From positions 434,001 to 498,000 of the forward strand of contig NZ_FNWC01000007.1 in NCBI RefSeq assembly GCF_900104635.1: a stretch of 64,000 nucleotides of DNA, given 5' to 3'. Positions 17,810 through 27,068 of the stretch are shown here, in pieces. The notes under the pieces are model-generated. The model did no database searches. It saw nothing but the letters and a program-made list of their open reading frames with translations, and was not told where the DNA came from. The stretch is from Coprococcus phoceensis. GTDB taxonomy: Bacteria; Bacillota; Clostridia; Lachnospirales; Lachnospiraceae. Each line of letters starts with the position of its first letter. Position 1 is the stretch's first letter. The translations under genes and the position numbers were made by a program.

Positions 17810-18908
17810 AACGTTCATATACAATATAGCGGTATTTTTGCAGCAATTCAGTTGCATTATGGGAAGAAGATTCGTCGTAAAATTCAATACGCAGAACGCC
17901 TTCTTCAAATTCACGGTTATGTATAATGCCGATATTTTTGATGCTGATATTGTTTGATGCAAGTATGGTCGCAATTGTTGCGATTCCCCCTGCTTCGTCG
18001 ATGATATCGCAGTAGATCGCAAACACTTTTTTGATCGGTCCGGAGGAACCTTCCGGAATGGAATTCCGGTAATTTTTAGATGTCTCAAATAAATCATATA
18101 ATTTTTGCTCGGAGCTTTCTGCGACAGAATCTCTTGCATTTTTTAACATGTCAATGTAAGCGTCCAAAATTTTGACAATATTGTCTCCGTTTTTCAGACA
18201 GATATGCTGCCACATTGTCGGAGAAGAAGAGGCAATTCTTGTGATATCCTTAAATCCTCCTGCAGCAAGCTGTTTCATTAACTCATCTTTTGTATCCGTA
18301 TCCTTTACAAAGTTGACTAAGGTGGATGCAATGATATGTGGCAGATGGCTGATTGTTCCGGTGATCAGATCGTGCTCTTTGTAATCCAAGATGACCGGAA
18401 GTGCTTTTAACGATTCTACAAAAGTGCTGTATGCAGTCACTTTATCTTGCGATACGGTCGAAGATGGAGTCAGGATGAAGTACGCATTTTCAATCAGCAT
18501 CGATTTGGAATTTAAAAAACCGGACTTCTCAGAACCAGCCATTGGATGTCCTCCGATAAAATTTTCTTCCATATCAAGAGCGATGATCTCCTCGTGAATC
18601 GAAGTCTTTACACTGCCTACGTCAGTGAGAATACAGTCTTTGGTAACATAGTGTTTGATCTGCTTTAAATACGCAGTGTTATATGAGACCGGTGCACATA
18701 GGAAAATATAGTGACAGTTGGAAAAGTTGTTATCGATGGAAGTGCAGGCTACGTTGATTACAGATTCCTGCGTGGCGAGCGCGAGTGTCTCTCTGCTTTT
18801 GTCAAAGGCGATAATCTCGGAATCAGGGTAATACTGACGGATCGCACGGGCGATGGAACCGCCAATCAATCCAAGCCCGATAAACCCGATTTTGTAAGGT
18901 TTGTTCAT
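17808..18908 (-). CDS. tyrA: Prephenate dehydrogenase with ACT domain
   Basis: TyrA oxidatively decarboxylates prephenate to 4-hydroxyphenylpyruvate for tyrosine synthesis. The 366-residue protein has an N-terminal Rossmann fold (GFIGLGLIGGSIARAI), the prephenate-binding block GGHPMAGSEKSG near 115-125, and a C-terminal ACT domain (about 290-355) for tyrosine feedback. ATG 18908 is chosen for AAAGGA about 11 nt upstream; the longer TTG at 18944 is less likely. It stands alone on the minus strand between terminators, not in an aromatic operon. Confidence 0.93.
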   Translation of the reverse strand: MNKPYKIGFIGLGLIGGSIARAIRQYYPDSEIIAFDKSRETLALATQESVINVACTSIDNNFSNCHYIFLCAPVSYNTAYLKQIKHYVTKDCILTDVGSVKTSIHEEIIALDMEENFIGGHPMAGSEKSGFLNSKSMLIENAYFILTPSSTVSQDKVTAYSTFVESLKALPVILDYKEHDLITGTISHLPHIIASTLVNFVKDTDTKDELMKQLAAGGFKDITRIASSSPTMWQHICLKNGDNIVKILDAYIDMLKNARDSVAESSEQKLYDLFETSKNYRNSIPEGSSGPIKKVFAIYCDIIDEAGGIATIATILASNNISIKNIGIIHNREFEEGVLRIEFYDESSSHNATELLQKYRYIVYER

Positions 18909-18997
18909 AATATTTGCTGTCCTTTCTTTATTTTCACTTATCAATTATTGTACACTAAAGTAAAAGACAAATAAATTGTATAAATTTAATAAAAGAG

Positions 18998-19026
18998 TTG
19001 TAATTTTGTGGAAATTTTAGTACAAT
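18998..19026 (+). promoter_or_regulatory. Promoter of the EF-G paralogue
   Basis: TTGTAA (18998-19003), a 17-nt spacer and TACAAT (19021-19026) lie about 40 nt before the start codon. Confidence 0.6.
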
Positions 19027-19066
19027 ATACACATGAGAAACTACAAAAATAAGGAGGCAGCAAAAT

Positions 19067-21142
19067 ATGAAAGTTTACAGAACAGACGAAATTAGAAATG
19101 TGGTACTTTTAGGACACGGAGGCAGCGGAAAAACTAGTTTAGTCGAAGCAATGGCTTATGTATCAGGAGCAACCAATCGAATGGGCAAGATAACAGACCA
19201 TAACACGATTAGTGATTTTGATAAAGAAGAACAAAAACGAGAGTTTTCGATTAGTACAAGTCTGATCCCGATTGAATGGGAAAAAGCAAAGATCAATATT
19301 TTGGATACACCGGGATACTTTGATTTTGTTGGAGAAGTAGAAGAAGCGGTAAGTGCAGCGGATGCAGCCGTAATTGTTGTTTCAGGAAAAGCAGGAGTAG
19401 AAGTAGGAACGGAAAAAGCGTGGGAGTTATGTGACAAATATAATCTTCCGAGAATGGTATATGTGACAGAGATGGATGTGGATGATGCAAGTTTCCGGCA
19501 GGTTGTGGAAGATTTGACGGCAAGATACGGAAAGAAGATTGCGCCGCATTTCCAGCCGATTCGTGAGAATGAAAAGCTTGTAGGGTATATCAACGTCATC
19601 AAGAATGCCGGAAGAAGATATACAGGTATCGGGCAGAGAGAGGAGTGTGAGATTCCGGAATATTGTTTGCCAAACTTACAGCTTTTAAGAGATTCACTGA
19701 TGGAGGCGGTTGCCGAGACGAGTGAAGACTTTATGGAAAGATATTTTGCAGGAGAAGAATTTTCAATTGAAGAGATTCGTTCTGCGATGCGCACGGAAGT
19801 AATGGATGGGGATATCGTACCTGTTGCGATGGGATCAAATATAGAGGCGCAGGGAGCGGCAAATTTGTTGTCTGACATTGTGCGTTTCTTCCCTAGCCCG
19901 GATAAGAGAACTTGTGTGGGGATCAACCGCAAGACAAATGATATTTTTGAAGCAAATTATGATTTCGCAAAAGCGAAGACGGCATATGTGTTTAAGACAA
20001 TGGTAGATCCGTTTATTGGAAAATATTCATTTGTAAAAGTATGTTCGGGTGTCTTAAAAGGCGAAGATACACTGTTTGACACAGAGAATGACACGGAACA
20101 GAAACTTGGGAAATTATATACGATGCAGGGAAATAAACCGGTGGAAGTCTCAGAATTACACGCAGGTGATATCGGTGCGATCGCAAAACTTTCTGGCGTA
20201 AAGACAGGCGATACACTTTCTACAAAGAATACGCCGGTTCTGTTCGGAAAGACAGAATATTCCACACCTTATACATATATGAAATATGTTGTAAAGGCAA
20301 AAGGAGATGAAGATAAGGTATCTCAGGCACTGGCAAAGATGATGGCAGAAGATGTGACGTTGAGAGCGGTAAATGACAGTGAGAATCGTCAGTCGTTATT
20401 GTATGGTATGGGAGATCAACATTTAGAGATTGTTGTGAGCAAGCTTGCAAGCCGTTACAAAGTAGATGTGGATTTGGAGACACCGAAAGTTGCTTTCAGA
20501 GAGACTATCCGAAAGAATTCAGATGTAGATACAAAATATAAAAAACAATCTGGAGGGCATGGGCAATACGGTCATGTAAAGATGAAATTTGAACCTTCCG
20601 GAGATTTAGAGACACCATATGTATTTGAACAGATTGTAGTTGGCGGAGCAGTTCCAAAGAATTACTTCCCGGCAGTAGAAAAAGGTTTGCAGGAATCTGT
20701 ACTGAAAGGACCTTTGGCAGGATATCCGGTTGTAGGTGTGAAGGCAGTTTTATATGACGGATCTTATCACCCGGTGGATTCTTCTGAGATGGCATTTAAG
20801 ACAGCGACAATGCAGGCGTTCAAAAAAGGATTTATGGAAGCAAGTCCTGTGTTATTGGAGCCAATCGCAAAGATTAAAGTGATGGTGCCGGATGAGTATA
20901 CCGGAGACGTGATGGGAGACCTGAACAAACGTCGTGGACGTGTGCTTGGAATGACGCCGGTTGCGGGCGGAGCGCAGATTATCGAAGCGGATATTCCGAT
21001 GACAGGAGTATTTGGATACTGCACCGTGCTGCGGTCTATGACAGGTGGAAGAGGGGCTTATGAATATGAATTTGTACGCTATGAACAGGCTCCTTCTGAT
21101 GTGCAGGAAAAAGAGATTGCAAAACGTGCAGCAGAAGAATAA
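19067..21142 (+). CDS. Elongation factor G paralogue (EF-G-like GTPase)
   Basis: This 691-residue translational GTPase has all EF-G domains. The G1 loop is GHGGSGKTS and G3 is DTPGYFDF. The G4 motif, normally NKxD, reads TEMD near residue 135, so the guanine-specificity Asn and Lys are both replaced. Domain IV (QSGGHGQYGHVKMKFEP) and the C-terminal domain V are intact. It stands alone, with its own promoter and terminator, rather than in the rpsL-rpsG-fusA-tuf string, which supports a paralogue (EF-G2-like) and not the housekeeping factor. Possible roles are ribosome recycling, stress or ribosome protection; which one cannot be read here. AAGGAGG precedes the ATG. Confidence 0.88.
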   Translation: MKVYRTDEIRNVVLLGHGGSGKTSLVEAMAYVSGATNRMGKITDHNTISDFDKEEQKREFSISTSLIPIEWEKAKINILDTPGYFDFVGEVEEAVSAADAAVIVVSGKAGVEVGTEKAWELCDKYNLPRMVYVTEMDVDDASFRQVVEDLTARYGKKIAPHFQPIRENEKLVGYINVIKNAGRRYTGIGQREECEIPEYCLPNLQLLRDSLMEAVAETSEDFMERYFAGEEFSIEEIRSAMRTEVMDGDIVPVAMGSNIEAQGAANLLSDIVRFFPSPDKRTCVGINRKTNDIFEANYDFAKAKTAYVFKTMVDPFIGKYSFVKVCSGVLKGEDTLFDTENDTEQKLGKLYTMQGNKPVEVSELHAGDIGAIAKLSGVKTGDTLSTKNTPVLFGKTEYSTPYTYMKYVVKAKGDEDKVSQALAKMMAEDVTLRAVNDSENRQSLLYGMGDQHLEIVVSKLASRYKVDVDLETPKVAFRETIRKNSDVDTKYKKQSGGHGQYGHVKMKFEPSGDLETPYVFEQIVVGGAVPKNYFPAVEKGLQESVLKGPLAGYPVVGVKAVLYDGSYHPVDSSEMAFKTATMQAFKKGFMEASPVLLEPIAKIKVMVPDEYTGDVMGDLNKRRGRVLGMTPVAGGAQIIEADIPMTGVFGYCTVLRSMTGGRGAYEYEFVRYEQAPSDVQEKEIAKRAAEE

Positions 21143-21150
21143 GTAAGGCG

Positions 21151-21186
21151 GGTAAGGGCATCATTTTTAGATGTCCTTACCTTTTT
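21151..21186 (+). terminator. Terminator after the EF-G paralogue
   Basis: GGTAAGGGCATC and GATGTCCTTACC form a stem with one G-U pair around ATTTTTA, followed by TTTTT. Confidence 0.85.
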
Positions 21187-21216
21187 ATCTGTGTGGGACA
21201 ACCTTTTGGGAATGTA

Positions 21217-21245
21217 TTGTACTTTTGATATAAAGGTGCTATAAT
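21217..21245 (+). promoter_or_regulatory. Promoter of the trk operon
   Basis: TTGTAC (21217-21222), 17 nt, then TATAAT (21240-21245), 68 nt before the trkA start. Confidence 0.65.
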
Positions 21246-21312
21246 TGCCATGCTGTTTGGATTCTGTATGGGAATCCGAGAGGAATGAAAATAAAAAGTT
21301 GAGGGAATATCG

Positions 21313-22671
21313 ATGAAGATTGTAATTATTGGAGATGGAAAAGTAGGATATAAACTTGCAAAGCAACTCTCTGAAGACAATTATGATGTAGTGCTGATTG
21401 ACAATAATGCGGGAAAGTTAAAGGCGGCGATTAATAAGCTGGATATCATTTGTATTACCGGGGATGGTGTAAGTGCAGAAGTGCAAAAAGAAGCAGATGT
21501 ACCGCATGCAGATTTAGTGATTGCATGCGCATCTACAGATGAGCTCAATATGCTGAGTTGTCTGATCGCGAGAAGATTGGGAGCGAGACATACGATTGCC
21601 AGAGTGCGTAACCCAATTTACTATCAGCAGATAGATATTTTGAAAGAAGATTTGAGGTTGAGTATGGCGGTCAATCCGGAACTGGCAGTTGCAAATGAGA
21701 TTTCAAGAGTGTTGATTTTTCCGGTGGCAAGTAAGATTGAGACATTTGTGAAAGGAAGAGTGGAACTGGTTGAATTTATGCTGCGCTCAGGGAATCCGAT
21801 CATTGGTCACAGTCTGGCGGAGATTTATAGGAAATATCAGATTAAGATACTTGTCTGCGCAGTACAAAGAGGAAAGAAAGTTTATATTCCGGACGGAGAG
21901 TTTGTTCCACAGGAAGGCGATAAGCTTCACATTGCAGCATCCCATCGGGAGATTGAGCTCTTCTTTAAATCTTTGGGAGATTGTAAGAATAAGATCCGAA
22001 GAGTTTTGATTTGCGGAGGTGGACGTGTAGGATTTTACCTCGCAAAACAGCTTCTGTCTTTGGGAATGCAGGTTAAGATTATTGAGCAGGATTTGAAAAA
22101 ATGCGAAGCGTTATGTGAGTCTCTGCCTAAGGCGACCATTATTCACGGAGATGCAGCAGATCATGATCTTTTGATCGAGGAAGGTATTCGGGAGGCGGAT
22201 GCACTTATTTCACTTACTGGTATGGACGAGGAGAATATCATTATGGCATTGTTTGCAAAGATGCAGGGCGTGCATAAGATTATCGCAAAGGTAAATGAGG
22301 ACACAAGAGCGCAGATGGTCGAAGGTCTTGGAATCGATAGTATTGTATCTGCAAAAAGTGCAACAGCAGATGTTATTTTAAGTTATGTGCGTGCAAGACA
22401 GAATTCTTTGCGCAGTGCAAACGTGGAGACGATGTATCGTCTGGTTGACGGTCAGGTGGAAGCGTTAGAATTTATTATCAGAAAAGAGAACAATTATACG
22501 AATATACCGCTTAAGAATATAACGATCAAGCCGAATAATCTGATCGCCTGTATTGGAAGAAAGAGACAGATTATTATTCCGAATGGTGAAGACAGCCTTC
22601 AGGTAGGGGATAGTGTCGTAGTTGTAACTTTGGAAAGAAAGATTCATGATATCACAGATATTTTGAGTTAG
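21313..22671 (+). CDS. trkA: Trk potassium transport regulator TrkA
   Basis: This 452-residue cytoplasmic NAD(H)-binding subunit gates the TrkH K+ channel. It has two tandem RCK modules, each with a Rossmann motif (IIGDGKVGYKLAKQL at residue 4; ICGGGRVGFYLAKQLL near 233) and a TrkA_C domain (near 140-215 and 375-450). The ATG follows GAGGGAATATCG. trkH starts 14 nt downstream in the same operon. Confidence 0.95.
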   Translation: MKIVIIGDGKVGYKLAKQLSEDNYDVVLIDNNAGKLKAAINKLDIICITGDGVSAEVQKEADVPHADLVIACASTDELNMLSCLIARRLGARHTIARVRNPIYYQQIDILKEDLRLSMAVNPELAVANEISRVLIFPVASKIETFVKGRVELVEFMLRSGNPIIGHSLAEIYRKYQIKILVCAVQRGKKVYIPDGEFVPQEGDKLHIAASHREIELFFKSLGDCKNKIRRVLICGGGRVGFYLAKQLLSLGMQVKIIEQDLKKCEALCESLPKATIIHGDAADHDLLIEEGIREADALISLTGMDEENIIMALFAKMQGVHKIIAKVNEDTRAQMVEGLGIDSIVSAKSATADVILSYVRARQNSLRSANVETMYRLVDGQVEALEFIIRKENNYTNIPLKNITIKPNNLIACIGRKRQIIIPNGEDSLQVGDSVVVVTLERKIHDITDILS

Positions 22672-22685
22672 AGGAAGAGGCAATT

Positions 22686-24131
22686 ATGAACTATAGAATG
22701 ACGAGTTTTATATTAGGAAGAATGTTAGGTGTAGAGGCGCTTGTGATGGTGATTCCGGCGATTGTTTCCGCGATATACGGAGAAGAGACGATGCGTGCGT
22801 TTTTAATCACAAGTGCTGTCTTAATGGTATTGTTTTTGATTTTCGGGCGCAAAAAGCCGGAGAATGCGATGATCTATGCAAAGGAAGGATTTGTGATTGT
22901 GGCGCTGGCATGGATTCTATGGTCCGTATTCGGAGCACTTCCGTTTTATATTTCGGGAACGATACCGAAATATATCGATGCACTGTTTGAGACTGTGTCC
23001 GGTTTTACAACAACAGGTTCTACTATTTTGACGGATATTGCATCTTTGCCGATGGGCATGAATTTTTGGAGATGTCTGACGCATTGGATCGGCGGAATGG
23101 GAGTGCTTGTCTTTGTGCTGGTACTGACATCTTTAGATGACAAGAATACGATGCACTTGATGCGCGCGGAGGTTCCGGGACCGGAAGCGGACAAACTGGT
23201 TCCCAAGGTGAGAGGAACAGCAAAAATTTTATATGGAATGTATCTTGCGCTGACGTTGATAGAAGTTGGATTTTTGCTTGCGGGAGGAATGAATCTGTAT
23301 GACAGTGTCATCCATGCATTCAGTACTGCTGGAACCGGAGGGTTTAACAACAGGAATAACAGTGTTGCGTTTTATGACAGCGCATATATAGATGGTGTGA
23401 TCACAGTATTTATGATTCTGTTTGGAATCAATTTTAATATGTATTTTCTGTTGCTGTTAAAGAATGTAAAGTCTGTATTTAAAAACGAAGAAGTCCGGGC
23501 CTATTTGGGAATCATCGCAGCTACGACGATTATCATTACGTTCAACATTATGCACATTTATGAGACACCGTTAAAATCATTCCGCTATGCGGTATTTCAG
23601 GTGGCTTCCATTATCACAACAACCGGATTTGCGACCGCAGATTATAACCTTTGGCCGGAGCTGTCGAAGTGTTTGCTGCTTATGGTCATGATTGTCGGGG
23701 CGTGCGCAGGTTCGACCGGTGGTGGTATGAAAGTATCGAGAATTTTAATTTTGTTAAAAAGTATCAAGCAGGAAGTGAAAAAAACACTGCATCCGAAGTC
23801 AGTCAGTGTTGTAAAGCTCAATGGAAAAAGAGTGAGTGGTGAGACGATGCATGCGGTATATGTGTATTTTATGGCATACATTTTTATTGTGATAGCATCT
23901 GTTCTTGTTGTATCCATCAACAATTTTGATTTTGCAACAACATTTACCGGCGTGCTCACAACATTGAATAATGTGGGACCAGGAATTGCTGCGGTTGGTC
24001 CGGTTGAGAATTTTGCGAAATTTTCTGTGTTATCAAAAATTGTATTCTGTTTTGATATGCTGGTCGGAAGATTGGAAATTTTCCCGTTTTTAATGTTGTT
24101 TTCATCGAACTTGTGGAGAAGAAAATTTTAA
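22686..24131 (+). CDS. trkH: Trk potassium uptake channel subunit TrkH/TrkG
   Basis: This 481-residue K+ channel-like membrane protein has four pseudo-repeats with short P-loops, seen in FTTTGSTILTD, FSTAGTGGFNN, TTTGFATADYN and LNNVGPGIAAVG, each carrying the selectivity-filter Gly. It pairs with TrkA upstream. GAGGAAGAGG precedes the ATG. The next gene, of unknown function, starts 13 nt after the stop, suggesting a three-gene operon. Confidence 0.95.
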   Translation: MNYRMTSFILGRMLGVEALVMVIPAIVSAIYGEETMRAFLITSAVLMVLFLIFGRKKPENAMIYAKEGFVIVALAWILWSVFGALPFYISGTIPKYIDALFETVSGFTTTGSTILTDIASLPMGMNFWRCLTHWIGGMGVLVFVLVLTSLDDKNTMHLMRAEVPGPEADKLVPKVRGTAKILYGMYLALTLIEVGFLLAGGMNLYDSVIHAFSTAGTGGFNNRNNSVAFYDSAYIDGVITVFMILFGINFNMYFLLLLKNVKSVFKNEEVRAYLGIIAATTIIITFNIMHIYETPLKSFRYAVFQVASIITTTGFATADYNLWPELSKCLLLMVMIVGACAGSTGGGMKVSRILILLKSIKQEVKKTLHPKSVSVVKLNGKRVSGETMHAVYVYFMAYIFIVIASVLVVSINNFDFATTFTGVLTTLNNVGPGIAAVGPVENFAKFSVLSKIVFCFDMLVGRLEIFPFLMLFSSNLWRRKF

Positions 24132-24144
24132 GGGAGAGAAGATT

Positions 24145-25743
24145 ATGAAAAAATCAAGTAAGAAACTTATCGGAATATTGATTGTCATTTTGCTGGCATG
24201 TATTTATTATTACGTAACCATTCCGGCAATCAATATCCATTCATCAGAATTTTGGATTTTTATCATTTTACTGATTGTGGCGCTTTTGGTGTATTATATA
24301 TGGAAAAGGCGTCTTGGAAAAGATGAGATTAAGCAGTCCAAGGTTGTGAAGGGAATTCTGTTTGTTCTGCTAGGCGTTGTGTTGATTTATGGAGTGGGAA
24401 CATTACTGTCCTCCCCGATTGTCAATGCAAAGAAATATCAAAAGCTTTTAACTGTGAAAGACGGAGAATTCACGAAAGATATTGAAGAGTTATCGTTTGA
24501 TCAGATTCCGCTTTTGGATAAAGACTCTGCTACGATTCTCGGAAACCGTAAGATGGGAAGTATGGTAGATATGGTATCTCAGTTTGAAGTGGACGATATT
24601 TACACCCAGATTAACTACCGGGATAAGCCGGTGAGAGTATCACCGCTTCGTTATGCGAACCCAATCAAATGGCTGACAAATCAGTCAGAGGGAATTCCGG
24701 CATATATCCGAATTGATATGGCGACACAGACAACAGAACTTGTAAAATTAGAGGAAGGGATGAAGTATTCCACATCTGAGTATTTCAACAGAAATATTTA
24801 CAGACATTTGCGTTTTAAATATCCAACCTATATTTTTAATGATTTAAGTTTTGAAATTGACGATGACGGGGTTCCATACTGGGTATGTCCGGTGAAGAAA
24901 TTCAACATCGGTCTGTTTGGTGGTGAGACAATCGGACGTGTTGTTCTCTGTAATGCGATCACCGGTGAGACAGTGGACTATGCGATTGATGAAGTGCCGG
25001 AATGGATAGACCGTGCATATTCCGCAGATATGCTTGTGCAGTTATATGACTATTATGGAACTTTAAAACACGGATTTTTCAATAGTGTACTTGGACAGAA
25101 AGATTGTCTGAAGACGACAGAAGGATATAATTATCTCGCAATTGACGATGATGTGTGGGTGTATACAGGTGTTACATCCGTAAGCGGTGACCAGTCAAAT
25201 GTAGGGTTTGTGCTGATGAATCAACGTACGATGGAGACAAAATATTACGCTATTGAAGGGGCGACAGAGAGTTCAGCGATGAATTCCGCGCAGGGAGAGG
25301 TGCAGGATCTCGGCTATAAGGCTGCATTCCCGCTGCTTTTGAATATTTCCGGAGAACCGACATATTTCATTGCGCTGAAGGACGAGGCAGGACTTGTCAA
25401 GAAATATGCGATGGTGAATGTCCATAAATATCAGGTTGTTGCAATCGGAGATACGGTAAATGAATGTGAAGAACGGTATCAAGAGCTGCTCTTAAAAGAA
25501 GGAATTCAGGTGGAAGAGGAAGATACGCGGGAAACTCAGACCCTGACAGGTAAGATTACAAAAATCGCGCAAGGTGTTGTGGATGGAAACTCACACTATT
25601 ACATTATGATAGAAGGCTCCGAGGACATTTTTGATGTGCCTGTAGTGGACTATATCGATATCATCAAATACGATGTCGGCCAGGAGATTACGGTAGAGTA
25701 CAAAGTGGGAGAAAAGATGAACACTGTAACTAATTTAAAATAA
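24145..25743 (+). CDS. Membrane-anchored protein of unknown function in the trk operon
   Basis: This 532-residue protein has three hydrophobic segments near the N-terminus (about 8-28, 35-52 and 68-90) and then about 440 residues without membrane segments, probably outside the cell. The soluble part contains two similar stretches (around GETVDYAIDEVPEWI and RTMETKYYAIEGATESS), suggesting an internally repeated fold that reads like a PepSY-type arrangement. I do not recognise a named family. It is preceded by AGGGAGAGAAG and followed by a strong terminator, so it is the last gene of the operon. Its position hints at a role in ion homeostasis or envelope function, but this is context only. Confidence 0.55.
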   Translation: MKKSSKKLIGILIVILLACIYYYVTIPAINIHSSEFWIFIILLIVALLVYYIWKRRLGKDEIKQSKVVKGILFVLLGVVLIYGVGTLLSSPIVNAKKYQKLLTVKDGEFTKDIEELSFDQIPLLDKDSATILGNRKMGSMVDMVSQFEVDDIYTQINYRDKPVRVSPLRYANPIKWLTNQSEGIPAYIRIDMATQTTELVKLEEGMKYSTSEYFNRNIYRHLRFKYPTYIFNDLSFEIDDDGVPYWVCPVKKFNIGLFGGETIGRVVLCNAITGETVDYAIDEVPEWIDRAYSADMLVQLYDYYGTLKHGFFNSVLGQKDCLKTTEGYNYLAIDDDVWVYTGVTSVSGDQSNVGFVLMNQRTMETKYYAIEGATESSAMNSAQGEVQDLGYKAAFPLLLNISGEPTYFIALKDEAGLVKKYAMVNVHKYQVVAIGDTVNECEERYQELLLKEGIQVEEEDTRETQTLTGKITKIAQGVVDGNSHYYIMIEGSEDIFDVPVVDYIDIIKYDVGQEITVEYKVGEKMNTVTNLK

Positions 25744-25744
25744 A

Positions 25745-25780
25745 CAAAAAGAGTTGTGAGACAGTCTCGCAACTCTTTTT
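25745..25780. terminator. Bidirectional terminator after the trk operon
   Basis: AAAAAGAGTTGtGAGAC and GTCTCgCAACTCTTTTT form a long stem with A- and T-runs on the outside, serving both converging genes. Confidence 0.85.
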
Positions 25781-25785
25781 ACATT

Positions 25786-26208
25786 CTAATTTAAAAATTC
25801 ACATTTTTCCGTCTTCACATCTTTTAGACCTTCTCTGTCAGCACTTACACTTACATAGAAATCTACGTTGTGCTTTTTCGAGATATTGCTTAAACGATCG
25901 ACAAATCTTGGGATATTTTCGAGGGAAACACTGGTCTGCTTTAAAATTCCGTCAATAAAAATAACTTCGATATCACTGTTGCAGCTGATCATACCATAGA
26001 TGAAACCAGTGTATTCATCTATGTTGCGGATGGAAGGGAAATCATCCATGCAGATTGCTCTGATATCAAATGATACACTGTAGGTATCATTGTGGCTGTT
26101 CTTGATAAAGACAACATTACCGTCACATGCTTTTGCTTTCTGATTGGCTAATTCAATCATCTTTTGTGTCTTGCCACTGCCTTTTTGCCCTGTTAATAAA
26201 TATACCAT
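25786..26208 (-). CDS. Small P-loop nucleotide-binding protein, function unknown
   Basis: This 140-residue protein has a Walker A motif (LLTGQKGSGKTQKM) near the N-terminus and a Walker B-like IEVIFIDGI near 85. VDFYVSVSADREGL near the end resembles the sensor strand of a compact RecA-like fold. ATG 26208 is chosen for AAAGGAG 8 nt upstream; the in-frame GTG at 26217 abuts that site. No partner domain is present, so its role is unknown. It stands alone between the trk operon and a two-component system. Confidence 0.55.
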   Translation of the reverse strand: MVYLLTGQKGSGKTQKMIELANQKAKACDGNVVFIKNSHNDTYSVSFDIRAICMDDFPSIRNIDEYTGFIYGMISCNSDIEVIFIDGILKQTSVSLENIPRFVDRLSNISKKHNVDFYVSVSADREGLKDVKTEKCEFLN

Positions 26209-26384
26209 GGGAATCACTCCTTTGTTATGTATTTTTTATTCTGTCTATGATATTATTTATTATACAACAACTTTTGCCAAAGAGCAATAAAATATCGCAA
26301 ATTTATATTAATATTTTACAAAAAGTTGTATAATTATTTAAATTATTTATAAAATTTGTACAACTATGGAGGGGTGAGAATAAA

Positions 26385-27065
26385 ATGATAAGAATACTGT
26401 TGATTGAGGATGATGAGCATATTGCACAGAGCATTCAATTTTTTTTGGAAGGTGAAGGATTTCAGATAAAAGTGGCAGCTATGGCAAGGCAGGCAATGGA
26501 ACTGTTAAAGTCGGAGGATTTTCAGTTGGTTATTTTAGATGTCACATTGCCTGACGGAAATGGGTTTGAACTGTTTGAGGAGATCAAAGCAAGAAAAGAA
26601 CTGCCGGTTATCTTTCTGACGGCGTTGGATGGAGAAGAAGAGATTGTAAAAGGATTTGAATTGGGGGCAGATGAATATATTACGAAACCGTTTCGTCCAC
26701 GGGAATTACTTTCCAGAATTAGAAATGTAATCCGCCATACTGGGATACTGGAAGAAAACAGACAGGAAATTCAAATTGAGCATGTGAAGATGAATTTAGA
26801 GCAAGGGGCGGTCTACAAGAACAATGAGCGCATAGAACTGACGGCGCTGGAGTATAAGATACTTGCTCTGTTTTTTGAGAATAAAGGCCGGATCCTGACA
26901 AGAGGGCAGATACTTTCGGGAATCTGGGATGAGTCCGGCAATTTTGTCAACAACAATACGTTGACAGTGTATATCAAAAGACTTCGCGAGAAGATAGAAG
27001 AAGACCCAAATGCTCCAAAGATCATCAGGACAGTGCGCGGCATGGGATATAAGGCGGGGGTTTGA
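26385..27065 (+). CDS. OmpR-family response regulator
   Basis: This 226-residue regulator has a receiver domain with acidic pocket EDDE (about 8-11), phospho-acceptor Asp in LVILDVTLPDG (about 51), Thr in FLTALDG and Lys in YITKPF. The C-terminal winged helix ends TVYIKRLREKIEEDP...IIRTVRGMGYK. GGAGGGGTG precedes the ATG. The histidine kinase starts 3 nt after its stop and the ABC genes follow. It likely controls that exporter through the direct repeats at 28273-28292. About 165 bp of very AT-rich DNA upstream carries a loose inverted repeat (AGTTGT...ACAACT). Confidence 0.93.
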   Translation: MIRILLIEDDEHIAQSIQFFLEGEGFQIKVAAMARQAMELLKSEDFQLVILDVTLPDGNGFELFEEIKARKELPVIFLTALDGEEEIVKGFELGADEYITKPFRPRELLSRIRNVIRHTGILEENRQEIQIEHVKMNLEQGAVYKNNERIELTALEYKILALFFENKGRILTRGQILSGIWDESGNFVNNNTLTVYIKRLREKIEEDPNAPKIIRTVRGMGYKAGV

Positions 27066-27068
27066 TCT

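Noticed and set aside
19067..21142. Tetracycline-resistance ribosomal protection protein (TetM type)
   Set aside because: The full EF-G domain order and the domain IV sequence fit EF-G rather than TetM, and no resistance-element context surrounds it.
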